A DNA stretch of 64,000 bases from Oxytricha trifallax (GCA_000711775.1 ARYC01017515.1:1-64000); one strand, 5' to 3'. Positions 36,201-48,299 are shown, numbered from the stretch's first letter. Translations and numbers: made by a program. The notes: generated by a model not told the origin, from the sequence alone.

Positions 36201-36439
36201 CACAACATTCAGCCTTTAATCTTGAGCTTGTTAAAGCTATTATCCTCCGTGTCAAACTCAAAATAATTAATCCACTAGTTAGACTCAGCTATTCCTTCAT
36301 CTTGAGAATCTATGCTGTTATCTTCAACATTATTTAGCAAATTTATGTAAATTTTCAGAAACAAGCTAAAGATTTGATTTAACAATAGATTTAAGAACTC
36401 TTCTTTTAATACCTGTGATAAAATTCTTTGAGACTAAGA

Positions 36440-37420
36440 GTTTCGTAGAGATTTGGCAGCAATCAAACAAAACTTCAACTAAGAAATAGAAGAAAAACCT
36501 ATAGAGGAGAAGGAACAAGCTAAATGGATTTGAATTCATTAACTTAAAGAGATAGACTTACTAAAAACTGTTAACTGACCTATGACTAAATCACAGATTT
36601 GCAATTTGAGTACGATAACTATGGCGAATACAAGAAATGGTGTAAATAGCTAATGGAAAAATCTATATTTCAGGGGACAATAGTGATTGCCAAGACATAG
36701 ATTAGACTAAAGAAGTTGACTGTTGCAATAAAAACTGAATATTTCCAGTTAATATATAATAATATATATTACTAGCTAATTAAAATACAACTTCATCAAA
36801 CTTGAAGACAGTTAATCATATGAGGAGTCTATTTGCACTTATTCAAAATGTATGATAAATCTTGAACAAATAGTGTATGAGATGGAGAATTAAAATCATA
36901 AGTTTGATTATAATATTAAAGATAGTTGAGCAAGAAAGTGATGAATTAAGGGAAAATGGAAGGAATTAGAACAATTTGAAAATCAAATTTCAGAAACAAT
37001 CAACCAGGATTAAAAGTTTTGGTAAATTTATCAAGCGATGATAAAAAGAAATGTTGAATTAAATATAATAAAACATCAACATGTTACCATAAATAACTGC
37101 AAGAAAGTCAAAGTTCCACAAAGAAATCAATACAATAAATAGTACAGTATTTGAAAAATATTATTAAAACTTAGATGAGATTATTTGACTGTAGAATGAG
37201 GTTGAATATGGGATATTTATTTTCATATTGGGGATCAATTCTAGATAATAAGCTGTTGGATCAATTAATTAATGATGCAAAAAGAGGATTAATTAAAAAT
37301 TTCTTTTATGCAATCGTGGTCTATGCTCCTTGGGACAGTCCTTTAATCAATCTTAAATATAAAAAAATCTCAGACTCTAAAATTATGACAAGGATTCCAA
37401 TCCATAGATTGCAGTAAAAT
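36440..37420 (+). pseudogene. MT-A70-like protein with APW instead of DPPW
   Basis: The C-terminal part reads FYAIVVYAPWDSPLINLKYK then KISDSKIMTRIPIHRLQ. This follows the MT-A70 pattern (D.I..DPPWD....Y....D..I..iPi..L), with A replacing the first two catalytic positions (YAPW). Upstream blocks such as WCKQLMEKSIFQGTIVIAKT on the same strand may be its N-terminal region, but frames change. The domain breaks off after the IPIHRLQ motif. It lies tail to tail with the DGPW gene. Most likely a dead copy of a non-catalytic subunit type. Confidence 0.55.
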
Positions 37421-37527
37421 GGTTTTTAATTTTGAGGATTACTAATAAAACCCCAAGTCTTAATTGAATAGAATATTTAAAGCAATAAAAATTTAATTAA
37501 AATTGTAAAAAATAGTACTGGATAATC

Positions 37528-38888
37528 TCAGCATAAAGTTATTACTTGAGATTTTAAGATTTATTCTTAGAACCTTTTATCCCTTTGCTATCGTCTTAAT
37601 TTAGTTCTTGCTTTTTTCCACAAAATACTCTCATTTCCTATGCCGGTCCACCTAGGTCTTTGGTTGTGTGGCCTTGGAAATAGTTCTAAATACCTACCAT
37701 TTGGAACAAGCTATTCAATTATTTCATATATTTAATCAGGTTTTCTGGATTATTCCCTAAGTTCTGCAAAAATAACATTTGGAGCAGTGTGAGTCTTTGA
37801 TTTTTCTTTTAAGCAGCCAAAAGGTCCTTTATTTCTTGCCATAATGCAAAATTCGTAGCAATGTCTTAAGAAATAGCCGATTCCCTCTCTGATAATTTTA
37901 CTTTTGTCAATTTTAATCCAAGTAATAATTTCAATACGCTCGTAGTTGTGCATCTCTAAATGTCTTAATGCAGCCTCTAGCTTTTTATTTGTTACCCACA
38001 TAAAATAGTAACCATTTCTTTAAAGGTCTTATAACGGAATTTTGTCAAGAAATTCTCTATCTTTTAAAGTAGGATAATTTAAATTACAAGCTGTTTAATC
38101 CCAGGGGCCGTCGCTAAGTATAACATCAAATCTATTTCCACATTTGTCTTTCTTGAAGTCTTTTTTTATTTAATCCCATACTTTTGAGTCCTAAATTGAG
38201 CCTTAATACTGCACAGAATTATTTTTTGTTTGCTTCATTCCCCACTCATAAAATTAAAGTTTATAGACTTGTTCTTATTCTACTTGGTCAGGGTAGGTTG
38301 GCTCATTTTTTATTTTTATTATTTCCTTGAACTCTGAATAAATTTAACTATTTAATTGCTCTTCACACTCTTTAATACTTAATTCAAAATCTTTATTTTT
38401 TATTTCTTCAATGTCCTACTCTGAATTCTCTTCAATAATTTCCTAAATTATATTTTTGAATTTATCTCCAAACTTTTCATTAAGTAACTCAACAAGGTCT
38501 TCATGTTTCTATATTTTGTTTCCTAATGTGGCAATTTTTAATTCATAATACTAAGAAGACTCTATAAATTTTTTTTTCTCAATTATTTCTTTTCATTAAT
38601 GCAGTTCTTATTTCTACAAGTTATTTCATTTTAACAAACAACTCTATGCTTGCTTGGATTTTACAGTTATAAATCGCAATAAATCTATTACTCTAGTTTC
38701 GGATTTTGATTGCTATTCTATTTTTTTAAAGTTTGTTTGGAACAATATGAGGAAACTAATTCATTTAACTCTTTTTGCAATTCTAGGTTTTAATTCAATG
38801 ATTATTTAAGCGTAAGTTAGTACTAGTACCAGTTCCTAAAATCTTTGTAGTTATTGAATTTTGTTTCTAGATTTGAAATTTGATCCAT
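37528..38888 (-). CDS. MT-A70-like protein with DGPW motif
   Basis: MDQISNLETKFNNYKDFRNW starts a helical Gln-rich head and a Cys-rich stretch (CQNEITCRNKNC), then DKFKNIIQEIIEEN, YEWGMKQTKNN, and the fold of MT-A70: FDVILSDGPWDQTACNLNYP then TLKDREFLDKIPLQDL, YYFMWVTNKKLEAAL, ERIEIITWIKIDKSK, YFLRHCYEFCIMARNKGP, VIFAELRE, KPDQIYEIIEQLVP and LELFPRPHNQRPRWTGIGNE. DGPW replaces DPPW, so catalysis is doubtful; partner subunits of MT-A70 complexes (METTL14, ciliate MTA9) also lack DPPW. About 453 codons, one base out of frame at a run of nine A near 38570, otherwise open. Confidence 0.78.
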
Positions 38889-38889
38889 T

Positions 38890-40960
38890 GTAAAATTTAA
38901 GTTTTATTATAATCTATTGTAATAGTTACTCAAATTAAGGGTTTTTCCTAACTCTAGATTTCGCAAATGCTTATTAGTCCCTTATGGTTTCTGTATTGAT
39001 TAATCATTTTTAGTCACTTAATTTGGAGATTAGATATTATTTTGAAAATTTTAATCATTAATCGAGTTTATAAGAGCCATCTATTATTAAGCTTGTGTCT
39101 GAATATTGTTAGGATTATTTTACTGAGTGATATTTGAATCCAGATTTTATTAGTTTAAATAGCTAGCATACTGAGAATAGTGATGATTATACATCATTTG
39201 TGGTATTTAAGGAGTTACTTGCTATTGATTATTAATAAAATAGTTTTACTAATAATCTTAAAAATGTTGTTATGGTAAGTTTTGAATAGAGGGTTGCAAA
39301 ATTCTAGGATCTATTTGATAAAAATTGTAATAGAAATGATAATTTTAGCTCATTTGAATAGCTATGTTTTAATAAAATTTTAGTAGAAATTAATGAATTT
39401 TTGAAATTAAAATTAGAAAACTTGTTACCTTTTATTTACTGTTTGAAGTCCAGAATCTGAATATTTAATTTAAACAAACAACTTTAAGAGAATTATATTT
39501 CTAATTATTTATAATTAATTTTTTTAACTTAATAATTTCAGTTAAAATTGTTAAATGTTTTTAAATAGGCCTTAATAGAGCATCAACACTCAATAAAATA
39601 AGTAACTCAAAAATCAAGAGTTAAATCAACAAAATAATTATACACAAAAAATTAATAAAAATAATGATAAAAATGTAAAAACTTGGTACTCATTAAACTT
39701 TTTGTCGATCAAAAGAACTTATATAAAACTGTCAAAGTCTAGCAATTAATTTAGAAAATAAAAGTAAGTACTATTCAAATAAATTAAATTTCAATAATTA
39801 TTTAAAGATTAATATATAAAGGGCATCCACATGTTAGTGTGTTACACGTTAGTGTAATTAAGATGATCCCTAAATTTAATTTAAGCTAAAAATGCCTTTA
39901 AACAAAAAGTTGTTCTGTTAAGAACATTTTGATATAACTAAAGAGCCCAATTTCAAATTAACAACAAAATTTACAATAGAAATCAGATTAAATTAAATTT
40001 TAATCTTTCAGTTTAGTTAAGTGCAGAAAGGCACAGTGTAAAATTGTACTGTAATCATGCTATGATAAACAGGAAACTGTCTTTGATATATATTTTAATA
40101 AAGTAAATTTCAATCAACTTAAAATCTTTTTGGGAATAATAAAAATTCAGTAAAGAATTAAATGAGTGCTTTAAGATATTAGAGAGCTTAAAAAGAAAAA
40201 ATTAAAAGTTTTAAGATAATTTTGCGAATTAAGATGATAGAATTTCAAAAAATAAAAGTTTAAATCACTAACTCAATTGAATTGGAAAAGTTTTTTGCTT
40301 CTACATTAACTAGATAGCTTATGAGTTTTAGATCTCTAATCAAATTTCAATAAGTAGTCTAAGAGTCTAATAGTTTATCTTTAGCTTACAAAAAATTCTT
40401 TTCCGTAAGAGTGTTAGATAATTTATGAAAGCTCATTCTTTATTTCAAGAAAATTAAATGATAACTAAGAAATATTTCAAATAAACCCCTATACTTTCAA
40501 AGAATAAAAGGACAGATAATGGTTTATTAAGTACCCTCTATGATAACAATACTTTCAATAAAAGTTACCATTTCGTTAAATGGTGCAATGGAAGATTAAT
40601 TTGGCAATGTATGCTGTATAATGCCATGTATTTCAAGAATTTCCTGCGCATTCTAAATTATGTTTAACATCTTCTCTGTTATATCGACAGATTGCATTTA
40701 CAAAATCTAAAGAGAGTTATCGAAAAAATAAACTGAAAAAATTCATTTTTTTAAAGCAAAATTGTTAAATTGTCTTAGGGCAACAAGCTCCTATGAACAT
40801 TATACATACCATTTAATAATTAGCCCAGTATTACTATGTGAGTTAGAGCTTCTAGAAATGAAGTTAAGAGTCTTATGAATAGAATTAAGAAATTAATTTT
40901 TAGAAATTGGGAATTTAATCAAACTAAAAATGCCAAAATTATTATCAAATTACAGAGTGC
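38890..40960. other. gene-free stretch left of element B
   Basis: A+T-rich, with some plus-strand open frames but no recognised motif. I looked for a left-end copy of the 34-bp G+C-rich repeat and did not find one; TGCGCATTCTA near 40646 is the only similar spot, in the wrong orientation. Confidence 0.5.
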
Positions 40961-40966
40961 ATTTAT

Positions 40967-42601
40967 TCAACAGGAATCGCCTTAAGTTAGGTATAGTATA
41001 GCAAAGTTAATGCCTTTTAGATATGTCTTCTTTAGCCAATTAAAGTTAAGGCTCTAAACGTGCTTAGCGAAATGAAGAATCATTTACTTCCTAGAAAATT
41101 AATTAAAAAATGAAGTTTTTAGATGCACTTACTTATTTCCTAATTTTAAACTGGTTAAGTCAAGGTATTTACTTTTTATATGGGCGAAGACTTTTTCCAC
41201 TGGTGCCAAGTTGAACTAATAAGGACCTAGAAATGTAATAGGGACTTGAAGGAGCTCGAATTTCTATCTTATAAATGAACTCTTGTGGTAGGTTGCGTTA
41301 TCTATTTATATTATGTACTTCTCTCGCCACTATTAATCCTAATTTTCAAGCATGTAGCAAAGCTTTAAGATAAAGTTATAAAATGTCAAGCTGTTATTTT
41401 TTCCTGAGTTGACAGTAAAATAAACATGCCCATTGCTAAAAGCGGCCGCGATTATGTTAAGTTTGCTTAATCGGAGCTTACTAGTTGAGTAGCTCTAAAC
41501 ACCAATTGGTCCCCAACCCTTGAGCTTTGGATTGTTGTGTTAAATACTGCTTTCGTCAACATTAATAATTATCTTTTGGTTATATAATGATTCAATATAA
41601 TTTTCGGCCGCTATCCTTCTCAAGCTTTAAGATCTTAAATTAACAGAGCGTCTATCTAAATAGTATATCTTTTTAAAACTGTAGTGAAGATGTTTTTTCA
41701 TGATCAAGCGAATTCAAGAAATAGATAGTTCCAATCCAAAAGAAGATTTTAATAGGCTCTTAATCTTTTAGAGTGATATAAGGCCTTAATGCTTTTGAAC
41801 AATTCCGGCTATGAGTGACCCCGTTCCGCTTAGTTTTAAGCCATACGACTATTGGTCTAATTGAGTTTAGTCAGAGGCTGATTAATTGTATTTTAGAATT
41901 ATTTAGTTAATTTTGTAGTATGTTACTCTAAATCTTCGAGATAAAGTCTACTTGCTAACCTTGAAGTTTTAATGCAAACTATAAATTTGTTTCTCTTATT
42001 TTAAGATTTTATTTTCTTTTAATCCTCTTTTTTTTATTTTTCTCTCCCCAGTGTTCTGTAGGATACTGATAAAATCGACCCTAGATTTAAATTCATTATG
42101 ATTCGTGGATAAGATCTCACACTCCGATTTTAAATTTTGGAAAACTTTTTAAGATTCTGCTTCAATTGAATTCCTTTACTAATGGTCTACATCTGTATCC
42201 GTTTATAGTCTGAAATGCAATATGCAAGCTTTTTCAAGGATGCCGATAAGCTTATCTTTAGAAAAGTACTCCTCAATAGTTTGGTTAACTTTGATCTTGC
42301 TAAGTTGCTCAAATGGGTCAATGACTTAGGTCGAAAGTATTATCTGATTGAGATTCCTTACAAGGAATTTCTCTTTCCTGTCATTTTCACTAAGCTAGAG
42401 TTCAGCTATCTCGATTGCCTCATCAATCTAATTCGACGCTTAAATAAGCTACGTGGAAATGTAGTTGAGCTTTATCACTAAGCTAGACTCATTCAAATCG
42501 TATTCTCCTGAAGACACATCTGAGTCAATTGAGTCTGATAAGGATTAGTGACCATCATTTTTATAAAAATTCCTGATATCACTTTGTCTTAGTCGCTGCA
42601 T
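40967..42601 (-). pseudogene. DD34E transposase of element B
   Basis: ATG at 42601: MQRLRQSDIRNFYKNDGHQS, an acidic head (DSDVSSGEYDLNE), a helical middle (KIKVNQTIEEYFSKDKLIGI), then the catalytic core: IIINVDESSIQHNNPKLKGW, YIIQIDNATYHKSSFIR and FLGPYQFNLAPVEKVFAHIK. Exactly 34 residues separate the second Asp from the Glu. The frame is 545 codons long and in register from end to end; the only break I see is one TGA near the middle (after LELSIS). The N-terminus aligns with element C (MERL, TGA, QSDIRFF), where C has TGA for B's Arg codon CGA. Confidence 0.85.
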
Positions 42602-42803
42602 TTATGTTGAATGTTTATTTACGTTTAAAAAGAAAAAACTACAGGCTAAATCCTTTTCTCTATATAGAATAATTATTCTATTAAATATAAAACTTCATCT
42701 TTGATAAATTAAATTTAATTGAAATTTGACAACAAAAATTCCTTATAATTATTAAGAGCTTTACTAATAGATAATAGTAATTAATTGTTTAAATTCCTGT
42801 AAA

Positions 42804-43619
42804 ATGCAACAAAGATTATAAGAGGTAAACGTTCATCAAGTGCGAGAAAAGATTGGCAATAAGAAAGAACTATATGATTTTTTAACACAAGAATGTGGGG
42901 CCTATCTCCCTAAGCTGACTTGCTCAAATGTTTACTTTTTCAAAGCCATCCTGAATGGAGAAAAAGAGGTAAGATAATGTAATTATTAAGATTTTAGTAC
43001 CTCAAGAGATCAGACGTGGTTGTCGCTGCTGTGCCCTAGATTGAGGGCCTCACTGCAGAGGATTTCCTAGATTATGCAAAGTAAAAGCCCTCTCTGCTTA
43101 TCTATCTTCCTGACCAAAGCGATTGGTTACACTTGGATAAAAAGTGGATATGTGATGTGTTGCTCTCATTGGATAAAGATGGGGTAAATTAAATGATTTA
43201 CGAGGCGAAATTAAAGAGAAGAGAAAGGCTAGATTAAACTTAAAATCTTATAGTACACATGAAGCCGGAGTTTGCCCAAGCTTTATAGAGCTCCCTTTCC
43301 TATAGCGGTAAGAATAATAAGACATAATAACCTTTTAGTTTAAAAAGGTCGATCTGCTCATCTGATTAAGCAGAGTTCACAAAGAAAGCGTAGAATGAAT
43401 GAAGTTGAGGAGGTTAAAGGAGAAGAATTTGCTCTAAAAGGAAGCAAGCAGAAGTATTTAAAAGAGAATAAGCGAATGAGGGATGAGTTCAATGACATGA
43501 GAGGGCAAATCGATGATCTTTTAAATTACAAACAATTAGTTCATTCTCTGCACGAGAGTGGAGTGATTGATGACGGGGGAAGACTATTGAATGAGCAGTA
43601 AAATCAAAGCATGAATTGA
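42804..43619 (+). CDS. 22-kDa-like protein of element B, intact, three exons
   Basis: Exons 42804-42968, 42998-43307 and 43339-43619; introns of 29 and 31 nt, both GTAAG...TTTTAG. The spliced frame is 251 codons with no break. Domains: VREKIGNKKELYDFLTQECG, YLPKLTCSNVYFFKAILNGE, then SDVVVAAVPQIEGLTAEDFL, LLIYLPDQSDWLHLDKKWIC, basic KLKRRERLD, KGRSAHLIKQSSQRKRR, and a coiled-coil tail (KENKRMRDEFNDMRGQIDDL). The order of KKELYDFL, FFKAIL, VP and YLP motifs parallels the TBE 22-kDa protein (RSKEDL, FLRAIL, IPNYPE, YLP), so I take them as distant homologues. Function unknown; the basic region suggests nucleic-acid binding. Confidence 0.85.
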
Positions 43620-43740
43620 AATGGATTGAGGAAAAGCATGATTAAATATTCAAACTCTTAACTTAAAGATTTAAACTTTTTAACTCAAATTAACTCTCGT
43701 AAACTTTTCTAAATATTTAATGGTATTCTTCAAAATCAAA

Positions 43741-43757
43741 CAGTGGGAGACTCACTG
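43741..43757. other. small inverted repeat at helicase stop
   Basis: CAGTGGGAGACTCACTG pairs CAGTG with CACTG around 7 bp and overlaps the helicase stop codon, between convergent genes. It could mark the shared 3' ends; function not shown. Confidence 0.3.
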
Positions 43758-46700
43758 TTTTTGTCTTTTGTTCTTTTTCTCAGCAACTCTAAATGAGGAG
43801 ACAGTATTTCTCATAATGTTCCGACCATATCTACTCTTTGCTACAATCAATTTATTTTAGAATGAAGAATTTAATTCTTCTAAATACTAGTCACTTTATT
43901 AATTTGCTTCATGGTTCTCCCCTTTTTGCAAATCAATAATGTCAGCAAATTATGATACTTTGGGATCTGTCTTTTATATTTTTCCTTTTACTTTTGAATC
44001 TATTTTCTTCTATCTTTTATTTTTCTTTGCTAAGGGCTGCTTAACGGAGTTTATCGAGGCTTCCCTAATGTAATTTTCTTGTGAACTAATAGGCTAATCT
44101 TCAAGAGTGGAAAACTTTTCTGAATAGACTCTTCGTTTGGAGACTTCATGAGGTAAGACAATTCATTTAAACTTTTAATTACTAGAAAACTGCTACTAAG
44201 AGTTCAAATCTATGATGGGATTTATTTCCTCTTTCAATCCAGGAGGAGTTACATGATCAACCTTAGCGATATCATGATTTTAAGATTAGTTGAAACTGAT
44301 TCCCTCAGCATAGTTTGAGGCTTCAATTTCTGGCTTATAATTCATTCTGAAGCTTGTGCTATCATGTTCTTATTTTTCTTAACGTGTCTTCTATATCCCA
44401 AGATAAGTTTGAAGTGCGCCCAATCTTAAATTTGCCTAGTTTTCCATGACTTGTTATTGAAACTGAATGACTTATTCCACTGTTTCCTTGCAACCTTGTT
44501 TGTAGATAATTTACTAATAAGTACCTTTTTTGTTAAGTCTGCCTACTCTACCTATAATTTAATCGAGTGACCTTGTTGAAAAAATATCTCCAACTATCAA
44601 GAATAAGCCACCATTAAACTCGATTTCATGAGATGTTTTCAAGTCAGCTGTCTTCCCTATTGCTCGTTCATGAGGAATACTCCGAATTGTCCATCAATGT
44701 TTTTCTAAGAAAACTATTATTCAAACTATACCTCGAGTTTTGGGCCTTTGACATTCTTCATTGAATGAAAAGGTATATATGCATACTTTCTAAAGTAATT
44801 CTCAATAATTTGGTATGACTACTGAGCGACTATCAGTACCGGAGTTAATTTGCAATATTTAAAGCAAGTTTCGTATATTCTCTTACAAAAGTCTGTTTAA
44901 TTTGACGATACGAGTTCCTGTTGTAGCTTCACTCTCTTATCTCTGACCAAGCAGCTTAACTTTGGAAATAAGGTCTCCTCTGTATCAAATGCAACTTTGA
45001 GACAACTCTGTTCTTTTTGAGTAATGATAGAGCCAGAAAGCCGACAACTCCCTTAGCATTAGAGATTAAATCAAATAGATCTGCAGCTTGCTTAACACAA
45101 CCTTCTAGCAATATCCAATCGTACTCATCGATTATTACAAATGCTTTTTTCCAGATTGCCTAGAAGTCTAAATCAGTTGCCAGGCTTTCAAGCACCTTTT
45201 GTGTGAGATAATACACGCCTGGTAAGGGGCTGTATTAATTGACATTAACATTGAGAGAAAAGTTTATGATAAGCTTTTCAAAGTTTTTCTCATCCCTCAA
45301 TACAAGGTGTTCATTCTTTCCAATTACAAAAACAGGTTCTCTGTACTGTTGAGCTAATAAAATTGCGTAAGTGGAACACAAAAGAGTCTTGCCATTACCA
45401 ACCCCGAAATTAATAAAAGTGAACTTTTAATTTTACCACTTTAGAAAACTAAGGCAAAGTTTTTGAAGAGAAAGAAATGAAAATCCCATTACCTATTGGA
45501 TTAGTTTGAGCTATTTCGATTCATTAAATGCTTGCAACTGCATTTTTTGACAGAAGTCCTGAACTTATTCAGAATTTGCGTTTAGTTTTCGAAATTTGTT
45601 TAAGATTGGCTTCAGTTCCTGTTCATTAAAGTCGCTTGTTTTATTTGGAGTATGCATCAGTTAGTTTAGCTTTGTAAAATCTGCTTTAAGCAATCGCTTA
45701 TAATGTCCCTTCTGCACCTTATACCTTTTTCTTACTGTATAAAAGCCAAATTATTGCTAAGCTCTGAAAGCTCATCAATCTTATTTACCCATAGTGGGTT
45801 GCGCTACTTTAGTTCTAGAGAAACTGATTGCAAGAAAATGTAAAATCTTCTTGATCAATATAATCCCATTTTTGAATAAAGATCTCACTCATTGTGTTTA
45901 TAAATTTATCAAGCTTCTAGAATGAGGGTGAACTTGATAGAGCACAAATTTGAATAAAATCTCCAACAACGTTGATTGGCACATGACGAATGAGTCTTAA
46001 GCCTTGATCCTCTTTAAGTATCTGGATAAAAGCTTTGTTCAGACACAAAAGTGTATTAGGCAACAATCTAACAGTCTGAGAATCTATTTTAAATTACTAA
46101 AATGTCCTGATCATTAAAGAATGATACCAATGCTGCTCTTGTCCAGATGAAAAACTTCGTCTTATAGCTTCTCCAGACATTAAAGTTCATTAATGAAAAT
46201 ATAGTTAGACAGCCCAAGAGCTGCTCAGTATTTGGCCTTTGTGCAAGCAAAAGCATAGAGCTTTTTAATAGGTCCTACTCTATTTCGATGATTTCGTGAT
46301 TATAATAATAGAGCAATGAGGAGACAAAAAGCCTCGTCTTGATTGACAGATTTACGCTAGAGCTCATATTAAGCTCGTAAATCAACCTGAACATATTCTC
46401 ATACAGGTTTTCTGAACAAGCTGTCTTTAAATTCTAAAGAAACTCCATCAAACTTTAGCTGTTCCTATTAAATATTTTGTGAATAAAATCCTATCTCCCC
46501 TAAGGTTTAAGTATCATATACTCTCTAATGTAAATAGAAGTAATTTCAGATTGAATTTTTGCACCATAATTAACCTAGGAATTGAGAGAATCAATTTGGA
46601 CTGGCTTCAAATCCTCCCGAGGGAAGGTGGGCATTCCTGCTTCAACGAAGTCTTTTGATTATCAAGTAAATGTTTTGACAAAGAAATTTTTCCAAGACTC

Positions 46701-47109
46701 TTTTCTTTGAGAGATTTTGTACAGTGCTTGGTTGTTTTGTTTAAGATAAACTTGCTGAGGTACCGAGACAAATCCTAAGACCCTATTAGTGGCTTAAATT
46801 CTTCCATCTCTAGTATCTTGCTTATGTCATAGCTGTGTAGGGGCAAGAGTAGCTTTGCCCTGTCAAGCAATTCAGGGAACCTTGCATTTAAGTATTAAGG
46901 CCTTCTCCCTCGTTTTTTCTCAAGGCTTAATGAGCGTTCTCCTTTCAAAATGTTATCAATTAGGACTTTCTCCTAACAAATGGAGTGTAATGGCTTTTTC
47001 TAGAACTCAAGGGATTTGATTGAATCGAAGTTTACCGAAGCTGAGTCTCTTTAATTCTGTTTAGAGTTGATAGAGGCTCGAAGAATTCCAAATTTTGTGA
47101 GTTGAGCAT
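43752..47109 (-). pseudogene. large SF2 helicase (SecA-like motifs) of element B
   Basis: About 1119 codons from MLNSQNLEFFEPLSTLNRIK at 47109 to VAEKKNKRQKQ and TGA at 43752. The N-terminal half is family-specific (FPELLDRAKLLLPLHSYDI; KTRLFVSSLLYYYNHEIIEI). The ATPase core holds Walker A in FGVGNGKTLL (about 45395), AILLAQQYREPVFVIGKNEH, motif II in FVIIDEYDWILLEG (about 45120), and motif VI in SLDQIIGRVGRL (about 44530). DEYDWIL and the GRVGR motif resemble SecA-type DEAD helicases (DEVDSIL, GRAGR) more than RecQ or Pif1. Several frame changes show decay, but the core motifs are intact. It runs convergent to the 22-kDa-like gene. Confidence 0.75.
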
Positions 47110-47188
47110 TATTTTGCCGCTTAATTAAGAATTTTAAATTTAAATTTTAAGATAATAATTCTAAAACTCGTAGTCTTAATTAATAAAA

Positions 47189-47209
47189 GGCGCATTCTTA
47201 ATTGTCTTA
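47189..47209. repeat. inverted copy of the G+C-rich 34-bp repeat
   Basis: GGCGCATTCTTAATTGTCTTA is the reverse complement of TAAGACAATTAAGAATGCGCC, a shortened form of the repeats at 1213-1313. It lies about 80 bp outside the helicase start and probably marks the right end of element B. Confidence 0.55.
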
Positions 47210-47829
47210 ATGCCTATAAAGCCCACTTTTAGGGCATATTAAAGCTTTACCATCACTATGTTTCATTGAAAAGAAGCGAGAAGTTGGGAACTTATTGGAA
47301 AAAACTAAACAATTAAACAGGTACACTTCTTTTGCAAAAAATAATTGAATTAACCAAGTTCTAGCTTGTATTTAAAATGGCTGCATTGTTGAAACCTTAC
47401 TTAATGCAACAAATATAATTACTATTATCTATTGCAAATAACATGACATCCTGGCTGAAGGTACTGTAAATTTTGTATATGCAAGATGTTTAAGGTAGTT
47501 TGGGAAATCAAATATTGCTCCAAATGTATTTACTAGCATTAGGGATGAATTTTTTACAATCAAATTGAATTAAGACAACTTAATTCTTAATTAAGACAGA
47601 AAAAATACTATTATTCAATTGCTTAAGGCTTTAATATTAAATACGATGACAAGCTTCGACCAATTTGTATAAATAAGTATCATAGACAATCCCTTAAGAC
47701 TTAAAACATTGATGAGGATTAGTGATCATAAATAAACTAGAAAACTTTAGTCAAAATGCTAGAGGAAGGTCTATATCATCTATATATTTTTTTCCTTATA
47801 TTCCAATATTTAAATTAAGATAATTATTT

Positions 47830-48130
47830 CTCTATTCAAAAAGAATATTTAGCTTTAAAAAGTTAGAGAAAGCCCTTCAATGCTTGGAAAAAATTAGATA
47901 TGAAAGAATTAAATTAATTACATGGATCAATATTAGCAAAGTGAATTTATTGAGAGACTATAAAGGATTCTATTTAAGAAACTTTACTGAAATCTGATTA
48001 ATTACTAAAAGACAAGACAAATTTACTGAATTATTTAAAATAGCCAGAACTCATGAGGCTTCAAATATAATAGTTAAAAAAAGTCCTCTAATCATAAAAA
48101 AAACCAGAGTAGCTTTCTCGATTGTAACTC
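47830..48130 (+). pseudogene. MT-A70-like fragment of the DGPW type
   Basis: KLEKALQCLEKIRYERIKLI then TWINISKVN, FYLRNFTEI, TGA, LITKRQDKF align with KLEAALRHLEMHNYERIEII, TWIKIDKSK, YFLRHCYEFCIMARNKGPF of the gene at 37528-38888. This is the central and C-terminal part of the MT-A70 fold. No DPPW-region sequence is left, so only a piece remains. The TGA stands where the other copy has Cys. Confidence 0.6.
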
Positions 48131-48299
48131 ATTTTATCTGTGATTGTGTACTCTTTAAAATATTTCTAAATATTTGCAATTAGGGAAAAATTACTCAATA
48201 ATCTTATGAATGAACCCATCACTAGAAAGAGCCCTAAACAAGTTAAAGCAAGTCTCTAGCTTCATAAATAGAAACTTAAAGGTATTAACCCTTAAAGCT

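Larger units (their letters stand above)
40967..47209. mobile_element. element B: best-kept helicase-type TBE relative
   Basis: Transposase (minus), 22-kDa-like gene (plus) and helicase (minus) packed within 6.2 kb. The 22-kDa-like gene is fully open with two introns, and the transposase has a single TGA in 545 codons, so this copy looks the youngest of three. The right end is placed at the G+C-rich inverted repeat (47189-47209); the left end is unknown. No telomere-like sequence is seen at its ends. Confidence 0.72.

Noticed and set aside
37175-37420. Ordinary short gene of 80 codons
   Set aside because: Its sequence matches the MT-A70 core (APWDSP...KISDSKIM...IPIHRLQ), so it is annotated as part of a broken methyltransferase-like gene instead.
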